NCBI RefSeq assembly: GCF_000621165.1
Contig: NZ_KK211217.1
Coordinates: 1-64,000 of the forward strand
DNA: 64,000 nt
From: Enterovibrio calviensis DSM 14347
GTDB lineage: Bacteria; Pseudomonadota; Gammaproteobacteria; Enterobacterales; Vibrionaceae
Reading direction: 5' to 3'
Position numbers and translations under genes: made by a program. The stretch's first letter is position 1. Every line of letters starts with the position of its first letter. Positions 37,730 to 45,467 of the stretch are shown here, piece by piece. Under the pieces are notes generated by a model that saw only the letters and a list, made by a program, of their open reading frames with translations, did not search any database and was not told where the DNA came from.

Positions 37730-38053
37730 GTGACACAAGAGTTGATTGACCAAGCAACGGACGCTGCGAAAGTGCTGCGTATTTTGTCGCACCCAGAGCG
37801 TCTGCTCGTGCTGTGCCAGTTGAGAGAAGGCGAGCGTAATGTCTCTGCACTTCTACAAAACAGTGCGTTAAGCCAGTCAGCGTTCTCACAACATTTGACT
37901 GTTTTGCGACAAGCCGGATTAGTGGCGACGCGCAAAGAATCTCAATCTGTTTATTACCGCATTGGTGATGCTAAAGTTGAAAATTTGATTAACGCTATTC
38001 AAGGTGCTTGGTGTGGCGAAATGCCGTTAGTATCAGAAGAGACGTCTAAGTGA
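37730..38053 (+). CDS. ArsR-family transcriptional regulator
   Basis: 107 residues starting at GTG behind gaggaaagga. The winged helix (ILSHPERLLVLCQL, then SALSQSAFSQHLTVLRQAGL as recognition helix, then the wing RKESQSVYYRI) matches the ArsR/SmtB fold of the HlyU/BigR branch. The metal-site cysteines of classical ArsR are not seen; single cysteines lie at about 34 (VLCQL) and 94 (AWCGE). It could be a redox or persulfide sensor, as known for BigR-like proteins. It is divergent from yffB and probably autoregulated. Confidence 0.85.
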   Translation: MTQELIDQATDAAKVLRILSHPERLLVLCQLREGERNVSALLQNSALSQSAFSQHLTVLRQAGLVATRKESQSVYYRIGDAKVENLINAIQGAWCGEMPLVSEETSK

Positions 38054-38151
38054 GAGAGTGCTCCCGTGTGAATGCGCGTTCATATTGATCAAGCGCAATA
38101 CCTCATTTGCAATTCATTGAATAATGGGGGAAGTCATATTAGGAGGTCTCA

Positions 38152-38433
38152 ATGGAACTGAATCCGGTTTTTGCAAGAAGACTGTATCTCGCTTTCTTGG
38201 TAGAAGAAATGGAACGCCCCAATGTTCCGCGTTTGATTGAAGCGACAGGCTGGCCGCGTCGTACCATTCAAGACGTGATCAAATCATTAGCGGGTTTAGG
38301 TATTGAATTGGCATTCATTCAAGATGGGCGTCGCCACAACGATGGCTATTATCGCCTGACTGATTGGGGACCCTTCAAACGAGAATGGGTTGAGGAACGC
38401 AAAAGAGATATCGTTTGCACCCTCGAAGGCTAA
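38152..38433 (+). CDS. Small winged-helix DNA-binding protein
   Basis: 93 residues behind a perfect AGGAGG. Residues about 20-50 (RPNVPRLIEATGWPRRTIQDVIKSL) form a helix-turn-helix and the following GRRHNDGYYRLTDWG a beta wing. There is no effector domain. I recognise it only as a conserved wHTH protein. It sits 98 bp after the ArsR gene and before a terminator; whether they are co-transcribed is unclear. Confidence 0.75.
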   Translation: MELNPVFARRLYLAFLVEEMERPNVPRLIEATGWPRRTIQDVIKSLAGLGIELAFIQDGRRHNDGYYRLTDWGPFKREWVEERKRDIVCTLEG

Positions 38434-38436
38434 TAG

Positions 38437-38467
38437 AAAAAACGCAGTCAGTTCACTGCGTTTTTTT
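38437..38467. terminator. Bidirectional terminator after the wHTH gene
   Basis: A 12-bp stem (aaaaaacgcagt / actgcgtttttt) with a 6-nt loop. The stop codon of the convergent MmcQ/YjbR gene lies inside it. Confidence 0.88.
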
Positions 38468-38833
38468 GTGCGTGTGAATATCGTTATCTAGCACGGGGCG
38501 CAAGGCACTTTGAACATACTTGGGCAATTTATCCACCACCAAATGCCAAGAACGGTTAATGATGTTTTCCAGTTCTGATGTGGGTAATGGGCATGCACTG
38601 CTAAACTCAATCCATCCGGCGCGAGCCAAATGTGGCGCGGGACGACACCCCGGTATCTCTGCCATCATCACAAACAAGTCATCAGGCACTTTACATGCCA
38701 TTCTGCTGTCGTCAAAAAAGATGCACACCATCTTGGTTTGATGAACGCTGTAGACATCGACACCTCCCCACTTTACATCGTGACGAATGCCAATAAGTGA
38801 TTGGCAGTGACCATGTAGTGCCTTGATGTCCAT
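38453..38833 (-). CDS. MmcQ/YjbR family protein
   Basis: 126 residues of the CyaY-like MmcQ/YjbR fold: DVKWGGVDVYSVHQTKMVCIFF, then MACKVPDDLF and the C-terminal SWHLVVDKLPK. Members bind DNA or act in unknown ways; no function is established. Its ATG directly follows the stop of the DUF1499 lipoprotein gene (taa-ATG), so the two are coupled. Confidence 0.85.
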   Translation of the reverse strand: MDIKALHGHCQSLIGIRHDVKWGGVDVYSVHQTKMVCIFFDDSRMACKVPDDLFVMMAEIPGCRPAPHLARAGWIEFSSACPLPTSELENIINRSWHLVVDKLPKYVQSALRPVLDNDIHTHKKTQ

Positions 38834-39274
38834 TTACTTAATAAGACCTTCAGCTTGCAGTGCTGCACGTAGGGCTTCTGTGCGTTTACGGTTAACACCA
38901 AAATCAGAATAGCCCACGCGAGATTCAGAGCGAACCATTAAGGTGCCATCTTCAATGCGAAGATCGAGGTCATCGACAAAGCGCATGATTTTGCTGACGT
39001 ATTCAATGCGAGCATAGCCCGGTTCTTGAGCGCCTACACGAGCGCCTGGCAATGTGAGTGCGACGTCAATGATTCGTGGCATGGTGACGTCGTCTGAGGC
39101 TAGCTCGAAAGGGGCGATGGCATATTCCTCGCGGGTATCTACCGTTGAAACGCAATTTGGTTTATCGCCACAGGGCGTTCTTGATTTATCACTCACAGAT
39201 TCATCTCCTTGTGCACACCCTTGTAGTATCAGTAATACTGCGCCACTGATCAGCGCGAGAAGTGTTTTGTTCAT
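38834..39274 (-). CDS. DUF1499 lipoprotein
   Basis: 146 residues. The signal peptide ends in the lipobox LQGC (Cys19), and the DUF1499 core follows: RTPCGDKPNCVST, then YARIEYVSKIMRFVDDLDL and RSESRVGYSDFGVNRKR. A membrane-attached protein of unknown function. It is followed without a gap by the MmcQ/YjbR gene. Start behind gagaggga. Confidence 0.85.
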   Translation of the reverse strand: MNKTLLALISGAVLLILQGCAQGDESVSDKSRTPCGDKPNCVSTVDTREEYAIAPFELASDDVTMPRIIDVALTLPGARVGAQEPGYARIEYVSKIMRFVDDLDLRIEDGTLMVRSESRVGYSDFGVNRKRTEALRAALQAEGLIK

Positions 39275-39348
39275 CGTTCCCTCTCAATTTATTCTCATTC
39301 TGCATATTCAATCGTTGTGTATTGTTCGCAACACAGCGATTGGTTGCA

Positions 39349-39693
39349 TTAGGCTTTTGTCATGAATACATAGCCAACAAATCCTATCCAGCTTAGTAGT
39401 AGCAATATCCAAGGCAGGTGATTACTGCTACTCGTAGACTCGGCTTCTGGCACCTCTGTCACATTGTGAGCGGCTTGAGATGCAGTGATGTTCTTTTGTC
39501 GTTGCTGTTTCTTTTTGTCTTTATCTCGTTCGCGGGCTTTGGCTTTTTGTTGCTTCTTATATAGCGCAATGCCTTTCTCAATACCTTGAGCAATTAATTT
39601 TGTTTCTTCTTTAGATTGCCCCTGTCTTTGAGTGGCCTTGGCGATCTTCATGGCTTCTTGCTGAGTTTCAGGGGAAGAAGGGGTATTTGTCAT
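39349..39693 (-). CDS. DUF2956 family tail-anchored protein
   Basis: 114 residues. The conserved N-terminal block SPETQQEAMKIAKATQRQGQ and LIAQGIEKGIALYKKQQKAK is followed by a very basic stretch (about 50-67) and one C-terminal transmembrane helix (about 93-112). It is typical of DUF2956 in Vibrio and Shewanella. The function is unknown; the topology suggests a cytoplasmic domain held at the inner membrane. Confidence 0.8.
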   Translation of the reverse strand: MTNTPSSPETQQEAMKIAKATQRQGQSKEETKLIAQGIEKGIALYKKQQKAKARERDKDKKKQQRQKNITASQAAHNVTEVPEAESTSSSNHLPWILLLLSWIGFVGYVFMTKA

Positions 39694-39816
39694 GGTCTGT
39701 CATTCTTCTAGCAACATTGGGCATGAGTGAAATTATACTGTGATAACAAAATGTCACGAAACCTAAAACGGGTAAATGTGTCAAAGGTCTAGCATTAGAA
39801 ACAAGGAAGCAAACAA

Positions 39817-40137
39817 ATGATCTTAACAACAACGCCAACAGTACAAGGCCGAGATATCACTCACTACCACGGTGTCGTGGTGGGTGAAGCCATATTGGGT
39901 GCCAATATTTTTAAGGATATCTTCGCAAGTATTCGCGATATCGTCGGTGGTCGTTCTGCAGCGTATGAACGTGAGTTAGCCAAAGCGCGAGAAATTGCAT
40001 TTGAAGAGCTACGTGAACGCGCCATTGAATCGGGTGGCAATGCCGTTGTGGGCATTGACCTTGATTACGAAGTGGTTGGCCCCAATGGTGGTATGTTGAT
40101 GGTGAGTGTAAGTGGCACCGCGGTAACATTGGGATAA
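39817..40137 (+). CDS. YbjQ family protein (UPF0145)
   Basis: 106 residues that cover the whole YbjQ fold: [20 protein letters not shown], then [21 protein letters not shown], then [16 protein letters not shown]. Family members are pentameric, possibly metal-binding, of unknown function. A single-gene unit. Confidence 0.92.
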   Translation: MILTTTPTVQGRDITHYHGVVVGEAILGANIFKDIFASIRDIVGGRSAAYERELAKAREIAFEELRERAIESGGNAVVGIDLDYEVVGPNGGMLMVSVSGTAVTLG

Positions 40138-40307
40138 GCCATAATGTGCTTAACTGTGAACCCGCTTGAATCTTGTTGTAAAACTTACTGCGTTACACCG
40201 CAATTATTGGTGCATCTACTTTGCGCTAACCTGGAATATTGAGACAGTGTGGCTGCGGGTTGTGAACAATGTTTTATTACTCCCAGCCCCAAAGAAAACA
40301 CACATAG

Positions 40308-40787
40308 ATGAATACGCATTTGTACCAATCACCTGATTACTACGACAAACATGGCAATGCAAAGCCAAACCTTCTTTTTTGGCTAAGTTGTCTTTTCTTA
40401 GCGCGGTCTTGGTTGGTTTTTGTTATTGCAGGCGTAAGCCGAGAGCAGGGACAAGATCTTCTTGCACTGTTCTACCCGAGCCATAACGCCCTTTATATAG
40501 GCTTAGGCGTGGGGTTCCCAGCCGTCGTATTGATGCTGCTGGCGGGTAACCTCCATCGTTATCCTGCGTTTTTCGACAGGGTTTGGCATTGGGGAAAAAC
40601 GCTGCTAATTACTGCGTTCTTTACTGACTTGATACTGCAAATCAAGCATTTGATGATATTACACTGGCAGTTCCAATGGAGCGGCGCAGTGACCTTACTG
40701 ATTGCGCTTTGGCTGGTCATTTATTTGTTTAAGAGCCGTCGCACTCAGTTTTTGTTTAAAGCCCCGATTTTAAGAGAAGAAAAATGA
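40308..40787 (+). CDS. DUF2919 (YfeZ-like) inner-membrane protein
   Basis: 159 residues with four hydrophobic segments (about 22-42, 62-79, 90-110 and 122-142) and the N-terminal motif YYDKHGNAKPN. It is like E. coli YfeZ, which is a neighbour of yfeX there, as here. Unknown function. Its stop overlaps the next start (ATGA), so the two are coupled. Confidence 0.82.
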   Translation: MNTHLYQSPDYYDKHGNAKPNLLFWLSCLFLARSWLVFVIAGVSREQGQDLLALFYPSHNALYIGLGVGFPAVVLMLLAGNLHRYPAFFDRVWHWGKTLLITAFFTDLILQIKHLMILHWQFQWSGAVTLLIALWLVIYLFKSRRTQFLFKAPILREEK

Positions 40788-41179
40788 ATGAGTGGAAGAA
40801 AGGGCTTGTCCTATTTAGTGCCATGTTAAGCCCGTTGGCGATGGCAGATTGGCAAGTCGACGTGAATTTTGAAATGGACCGAGCAGGCAAGCAGCACCGC
40901 GCGCAAAGCTCTGTATCCCTAATCCCCGGCGAAGAAACCATTTTATTTGATGATGGAATGCCAAACGGCTCCGTAGTCGGAAAAGCCGAACTGCTTGAAG
41001 TGACCGCTGACGAAGTGCGAATTTCACTGGTTGTGCAAGAGCAATGTGACGATGGCGCATGGCGAACCATTATGTCGCCTGTGGTCTGTGCCGGTTTGAA
41101 TACGCCAGCATCCATTAACTTCAGCAATGAGTCATTGGACGAATTTGCCTCACTTAAAGTAGAAATTACGTCCGTTTAA
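40784..41179 (+). CDS. Small predicted periplasmic protein
   Basis: 131 residues with a signal peptide (about 1-21, ending SPLAMA) and a beta-rich mature domain that begins DWQVDVNFEM. Two cysteines (VQEQCDDG and VVCAGL) could form a disulfide. I do not recognise the family. It overlaps the DUF2919 gene by 4 bp and precedes yfeX by 123 bp. Confidence 0.65.
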   Translation: MNEWKKGLVLFSAMLSPLAMADWQVDVNFEMDRAGKQHRAQSSVSLIPGEETILFDDGMPNGSVVGKAELLEVTADEVRISLVVQEQCDDGAWRTIMSPVVCAGLNTPASINFSNESLDEFASLKVEITSV

Positions 41180-41302
41180 CGTCCTCTTAGGTACCTTTAC
41201 AGATCTGAGACAAAGTCATAGTAAAATATTGGCATTATGCTTAGACTTTTCTTCGTATCAGACATAATGAACTGATCGTTCTGTATTTATCTGGAGGTAA
41301 CA

Positions 41303-42202
41303 ATGGCGGTTTCTCAGCCAGCAATCGTGGCCGATGCTGGGCCGTTCGCACTTTACACTGTGCTGAAAGTCACTGGTTCATCATCTGCTGTATTGCAACA
41401 ATGTCGTGTCATTCACTCGCTGGTTGACGAAATTAATGCCAATCAACCCGGCGCAGATCTAAAAGCTGCCGTGTCGTTTTCAGCGGCTTTTTGCCAAGCG
41501 AACGGTATTGCTACTCCAGAAGAGTTTGTCGATTTTCGCGCATTGGGGCAGGGCGATACGCAAGCGCCTGCAACTGATTGTGACATTTTGCTTCACGCTC
41601 ACTCTACTCGCCATGATTTGAACTTCTTCATGTTGCGTAAATTCCTTTCTGATATCGCGTCTGACGTGACTGTGGTCGATGAGACCTATGGATACCGCTA
41701 CCTCGATTCTCGCGATATGACGGGCTTCATTGATGGTACCGAAAACCCTGAAGGCGAAGATGATCGTCGTGAAGTGGCGATTATTGCAGATGGAGAGTGT
41801 GCTGGCGGCAGTGTGGTGATGATGCAGCGCTATGTGCATCGTCTTAATGCATGGGAACCGCTGTCAGTGAAACAGCAAGAAAAAGTGATTGGTCGTACTA
41901 AACCAGACTCTATTGAGTTGGAAGATGTGCCAGCAACTTCCCACGTAGGTCGTGTCGATATTAAAGAAGATGGCAAAGGCCTAAAAATGGTTCGTCATAG
42001 TTTACCTTATGGCTCAGTGTCGGGCGATCACGGGTTGCTGTTCCTAGCGTATTGTCATACTCAGCATGTTCACAAGACGATGCTAGAAAGCATGTTTGGC
42101 GAACGCGACGGAAAAACCGACATGATGTTGCGTTTCACCACGCCAGTGACAGGGGCATATTTCTATGCGCCATCAATGGATGCGTTAAGTGACCTTGCGT
42201 AA
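41303..42202 (+). CDS. yfeX: DyP-type heme peroxidase YfeX
   Basis: 299 residues, identical in length to E. coli YfeX. The DyP signature GFIDGTENPEGEDDR carries the catalytic Asp, the proximal heme histidine is probably in TSHVGRVD, and the distal Arg lies in MVRHSLPYG. It oxidises porphyrinogens and other compounds with H2O2 and has been discussed as a heme-related enzyme. No signal peptide, so cytoplasmic. A SD sequence ggaggtaac precedes the ATG. Confidence 0.94.
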   Translation: MAVSQPAIVADAGPFALYTVLKVTGSSSAVLQQCRVIHSLVDEINANQPGADLKAAVSFSAAFCQANGIATPEEFVDFRALGQGDTQAPATDCDILLHAHSTRHDLNFFMLRKFLSDIASDVTVVDETYGYRYLDSRDMTGFIDGTENPEGEDDRREVAIIADGECAGGSVVMMQRYVHRLNAWEPLSVKQQEKVIGRTKPDSIELEDVPATSHVGRVDIKEDGKGLKMVRHSLPYGSVSGDHGLLFLAYCHTQHVHKTMLESMFGERDGKTDMMLRFTTPVTGAYFYAPSMDALSDLA

Positions 42203-42521
42203 CACAGACGTTATTGCGCTCGCGGCTAAATCGTCATCATAGCGGTAAAATAAGGGCGCAATAAGTTGAACTCAAAGCACTGCCAACAGGCGGTGCTTTT
42301 TTATTATGTGGAAACTAAATATTGAATCGACGTGCCTGCCATGATGCTCTTTTTCCTCGAACTGTGACCTAAGCGAAACAAACCTTTTCGCTAAGTTTGA
42401 CCGCGCTTCGCTTTTGCAACACACCATAAAAATGTCCAGTGAATCTATCTCGACGCACCCGCACTCATTGTGATGATCTTCAGGGTATAACGTTATAAAA
42501 ACAGACGTGCTGGAGAAGATC
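42203..42521. other. Intergenic region before the mannoside/glycopeptide cluster
   Basis: 319 bp. It holds the yfeX terminator (listed separately), scattered CRP-like half sites (tgtga near 42363 and 42470) and a perfect 12-bp palindrome tataacgttata at 42486-42497 just before the EIIB ribosome-binding site. The cluster promoter is presumably here. Confidence 0.5.
42274..42303 (+). terminator. Terminator after yfeX
   Basis: Stem aaagcac-gcc / ggc-gtgcttt with one T-G wobble and a 4-nt loop, then a T-run. Confidence 0.8.
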
Positions 42522-42833
42522 ATGAACATTGTTGCCATTACTGCCTGCCCTTCAGGTGTTGCCCATACTTACATGGCTGCTGAATCATTAGAACAAGCGG
42601 CGATTGCTCGCGGCTGGACAATTAAAGTTGAAACCCAAGGTGCGCTTGGCACAGAAAACGAAATCACATCAGACGATGTACAAAACGCTGATGCAGTTAT
42701 CGTGACGACAGACATTGAATTGGTTGGCATGGCGCGTTTCGAAGGCAAGGCTGTCATTGAAACCACAGTGAAAAAGTTAGTTGTAAATGCAGCTGAAATT
42801 CTTGATTCAGCCTGTGACGTAGCGGTGGCTTAA
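42522..42833 (+). CDS. Lone PTS EIIB component, fructose/mannitol family
   Basis: 103 residues starting MNIVAITACPSGVAHTYMAA behind ggagaagatc; an ATG five codons earlier lacks a ribosome-binding site. Cys9 in ITACPSG is the phosphorylation site, and the rest (KVETQGALG, then VIVTTDIEL) matches the EIIB of fructose-like permeases. No EIIC is fused or adjacent; the only EIIC of the window is in the minus-strand cluster at 57.8-59.3 kb, which already has its own EIIB. It leads the plus-strand glycan cluster, 2 bp before the beta-mannosidase start. Confidence 0.92.
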   Translation: MNIVAITACPSGVAHTYMAAESLEQAAIARGWTIKVETQGALGTENEITSDDVQNADAVIVTTDIELVGMARFEGKAVIETTVKKLVVNAAEILDSACDVAVA

Positions 42834-42835
42834 CC

Positions 42836-45292
42836 ATGACAATGTTGAAATTAGATGGCGAATGGACACTGACTTCTTTGGCGGATGCCACCATCGTTGC
42901 GCCCATCATGTTGCCAGGTGATGTACATAGCGCTTTGCTTGCCGCAGACATTATTCCAGACCCATATTTAGGCTGTAACGAAACCCAAGTGCAGTGGGTC
43001 GGCGAGCATGATTGGCGACTAGAAAAAACCTTCATTGCCGATGCCGATCTTCTCGACGCGAAAGCGGTCGATCTGATCTTGAACATGGTCGATACCATGG
43101 CCGAGATCGTGTTGAATGGTGAAACCATATTGCTATGCAGCAACATGTTCCGCCATTACCGCCGCGACGTTCGCCCATTCTTACGTGACGGTGAAAATAC
43201 GTTAAGAGTCACGCTTAAACGCGCAGACATTGAAGCCAAAGCGCGCGCTGAGCGTTTGCCTTTCCCAGTACCTTGGGCGGTTGGAAACAACCAAATTCCT
43301 CACATGAATACTTTGCGAAAAACACAGTGCCATTCAGGATGGGATTGGGGTATTTGTTTAATGGTGAGCGGAATTTACGACAGTATTCGTTTACAAGCGG
43401 TGTCGGAAGTTCGCCTGCAACAGGTGCGTTCAACGCAGCAATGGCACAGCGATGGTAGCTGTGATGTTACTGCGATTATTTCAGCCGAGAGCATCACCCC
43501 AGATGCTGCTGTTCAGATTGAATGTTGTTTGGTTAGCCCTGATGGCGAGCGCATGTCGCAATCCGTAGCCTTGATCAGCGCTGAGGTGGAATGCTGTTTT
43601 CGTGTGCCTCAGCCTAAACGCTGGTGGCCTGCAGGTTACGGACAGCAGCCGCTCTATACGCTGACAGTGATGACGGATGGCCAAACTATCGAGAAACGCT
43701 TGGGCCTTCGTGAGCTGTATTTAGAAACGGGCGAAGACGAGGTGGGCGCGGCGATGACATTTGTCGTCAACGACAAAGCCATCATGGCTAAAGGCGCGAA
43801 TTGGATACCGCTTGACGCAATGCCAAGTAGACAGACTCCTGACCACTACCGCCGTTTATTGGAAGATGCCAAAGCCGCCAACATGAACATGATCCGCGTT
43901 TGGGGTGGTGGCATGTATGAACGCGATACTTTCTACGACTTGTGTGACGAGTTAGGTTTGTTGGTGTGGCAAGATTTGATGTTCTCTTGCGCCTTATACC
44001 CATCAACACCGGATTTCCTTCGCGACGTAGAACAAGAGATCACCGAGCAAGTTCGTCGATTGAGCGATCACCCTTCACTGGCCTTGTGGTGCGGTGACAA
44101 CGAAGTGATCGGTGCGATCAATTGGTACCCAGAATCTCGTGCGAATCGCGAAAAATACGTGGTGAATTACGATCGTCTCAGCCGCGTTCTACAGGAAGTG
44201 GTTGAGCGCGAAGACACAAGCCGTCGCTTCTGGGCGAGCTCGCCATGTAACGGTGAGTTAGATTTTGGTGATGCGTGGCATGACGACAACAAAGGTGACA
44301 TGCACTTTTGGGATGTGTGGCATTCCGGTAAATCGTTCGATGCTTACAGCAGTATCAAGCCGCGTTTTTGTAGTGAGTTTGGTTACCAATCTTGGCCGTC
44401 ATTGCCAACCGTGAAAACCTTTGCGGCAGAAGAAGATTGGAACGTAACGTCTCCAACCTTTGAGCAACACCAGAAAAACGGTCGTGGTAATAGCATTATC
44501 ACTGAAATGTTTACCCGTTATTTCCGATTCCCGTCCAACTTCTCTCAGATGCTGTATTTGAGTCAGGTTCAACAAGCGCTGGCCATCAAAACGGCCAGTG
44601 AATACTGGCGTGCGAATAAGCCCGTTTGTCGTGGCATCTTGTATTGGCAGTTGAATGATTGCTGGCCAGTGAGTTCATGGTCGAGCATTGAATATACTGG
44701 GCGTTGGAAGCAACTTCACTACCATGCGAAGCGATTTTTCGCGCCACAACTGGCCGTGTTTATTGATGATGGTGAAACGCTAAAACTGAATGTTATCAAT
44801 GATGAACACCGTAAACTCGGCGCCAAGGGACAAGTGACCTGGTACGACTGGCAAGGTGAAGTGATTGATACGTGGCCGGTCGAAGCGACGCTGGAAGAAG
44901 ACGGTAACCAAGTGCTGTGGCAGTGCGATCGCAACGTGATCAACGAGCGCAAGCACGAAGGCTTCTTCCAAGTGGATATGGAATGCAATGGGCAAGCGTT
45001 AACGAATACATGGTTTGACGATGTGTATAAGCGCCTGCCGTTACCTCGTGCCAACGTAGAGGCTGATGTCATCGAGAAAAATGGCACGATGACCATCACG
45101 CTAACAACCGATAAACCTGCGTTCTTTGTTCATCCTGAACTTGAGGGAGAAGGACGTTTTAATGATTCAAGTTTTACCCTGATGCCATGTAGCCCAGTGA
45201 CGCTCACTTACACAGGTGATGCATCGGCAGAAGAAATTCGTTCGAAACTTTCGATTTATCACTTAGTGCAAAGCTATACCCTAACTCACTAA
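42836..45292 (+). CDS. Beta-mannosidase (GH2)
   Basis: 818 residues. The order of domains is a jelly-roll sugar-binding domain (about 1-175, with CHSGWDWGICLM typical of beta-mannosidases), an immunoglobulin-like domain (about 180-280), the TIM barrel with acid/base Glu423 in WCGDNEV and nucleophile Glu514 in FCSEFGYQSWPS, and C-terminal beta domains. It releases beta-linked mannose from non-reducing ends, for example from Man-beta1,4-GlcNAc. No signal peptide, so it should act in the cytoplasm on imported oligosaccharides. It follows the EIIB by 2 bp. The ABC transporter genes come next, after a hairpin. Confidence 0.93.
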   Translation: MTMLKLDGEWTLTSLADATIVAPIMLPGDVHSALLAADIIPDPYLGCNETQVQWVGEHDWRLEKTFIADADLLDAKAVDLILNMVDTMAEIVLNGETILLCSNMFRHYRRDVRPFLRDGENTLRVTLKRADIEAKARAERLPFPVPWAVGNNQIPHMNTLRKTQCHSGWDWGICLMVSGIYDSIRLQAVSEVRLQQVRSTQQWHSDGSCDVTAIISAESITPDAAVQIECCLVSPDGERMSQSVALISAEVECCFRVPQPKRWWPAGYGQQPLYTLTVMTDGQTIEKRLGLRELYLETGEDEVGAAMTFVVNDKAIMAKGANWIPLDAMPSRQTPDHYRRLLEDAKAANMNMIRVWGGGMYERDTFYDLCDELGLLVWQDLMFSCALYPSTPDFLRDVEQEITEQVRRLSDHPSLALWCGDNEVIGAINWYPESRANREKYVVNYDRLSRVLQEVVEREDTSRRFWASSPCNGELDFGDAWHDDNKGDMHFWDVWHSGKSFDAYSSIKPRFCSEFGYQSWPSLPTVKTFAAEEDWNVTSPTFEQHQKNGRGNSIITEMFTRYFRFPSNFSQMLYLSQVQQALAIKTASEYWRANKPVCRGILYWQLNDCWPVSSWSSIEYTGRWKQLHYHAKRFFAPQLAVFIDDGETLKLNVINDEHRKLGAKGQVTWYDWQGEVIDTWPVEATLEEDGNQVLWQCDRNVINERKHEGFFQVDMECNGQALTNTWFDDVYKRLPLPRANVEADVIEKNGTMTITLTTDKPAFFVHPELEGEGRFNDSSFTLMPCSPVTLTYTGDASAEEIRSKLSIYHLVQSYTLTH

Positions 45293-45308
45293 AGTATCTG
45301 GGAAGAAA

Positions 45309-45338
45309 AACCATTGGCGATCTTTGTCGCCAATGGTT
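45309..45338 (+). other. Hairpin between beta-mannosidase and the solute-binding protein gene
   Basis: A perfect 12-bp stem (aaccattggcga / tcgccaatggtt) with loop tctttg. No T-run follows on the plus strand, so it is more likely a message-stabilising or attenuating hairpin than a full terminator. A separate promoter for the transporter may lie in the 130 bp that follow. Confidence 0.6.
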
Positions 45339-45467
45339 CGGTTTCGTGCGCCTTAAGAACGGGAATTTGAAGAAAAATCACGTTAATCAGGGCAATAAAA
45401 ACCGTGTGAACCAGTGTTTTCTTGTGCAGGGATTTAGCAACAACGTCATTTGAAGTAAGGACACCCA

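Noticed and set aside
45360-45400. CRP-like site (tttga...tcacg) before the solute-binding protein gene
   Set aside because: The spacing between the half-sites is 7 bp, not 6, so it does not fit a CRP site.
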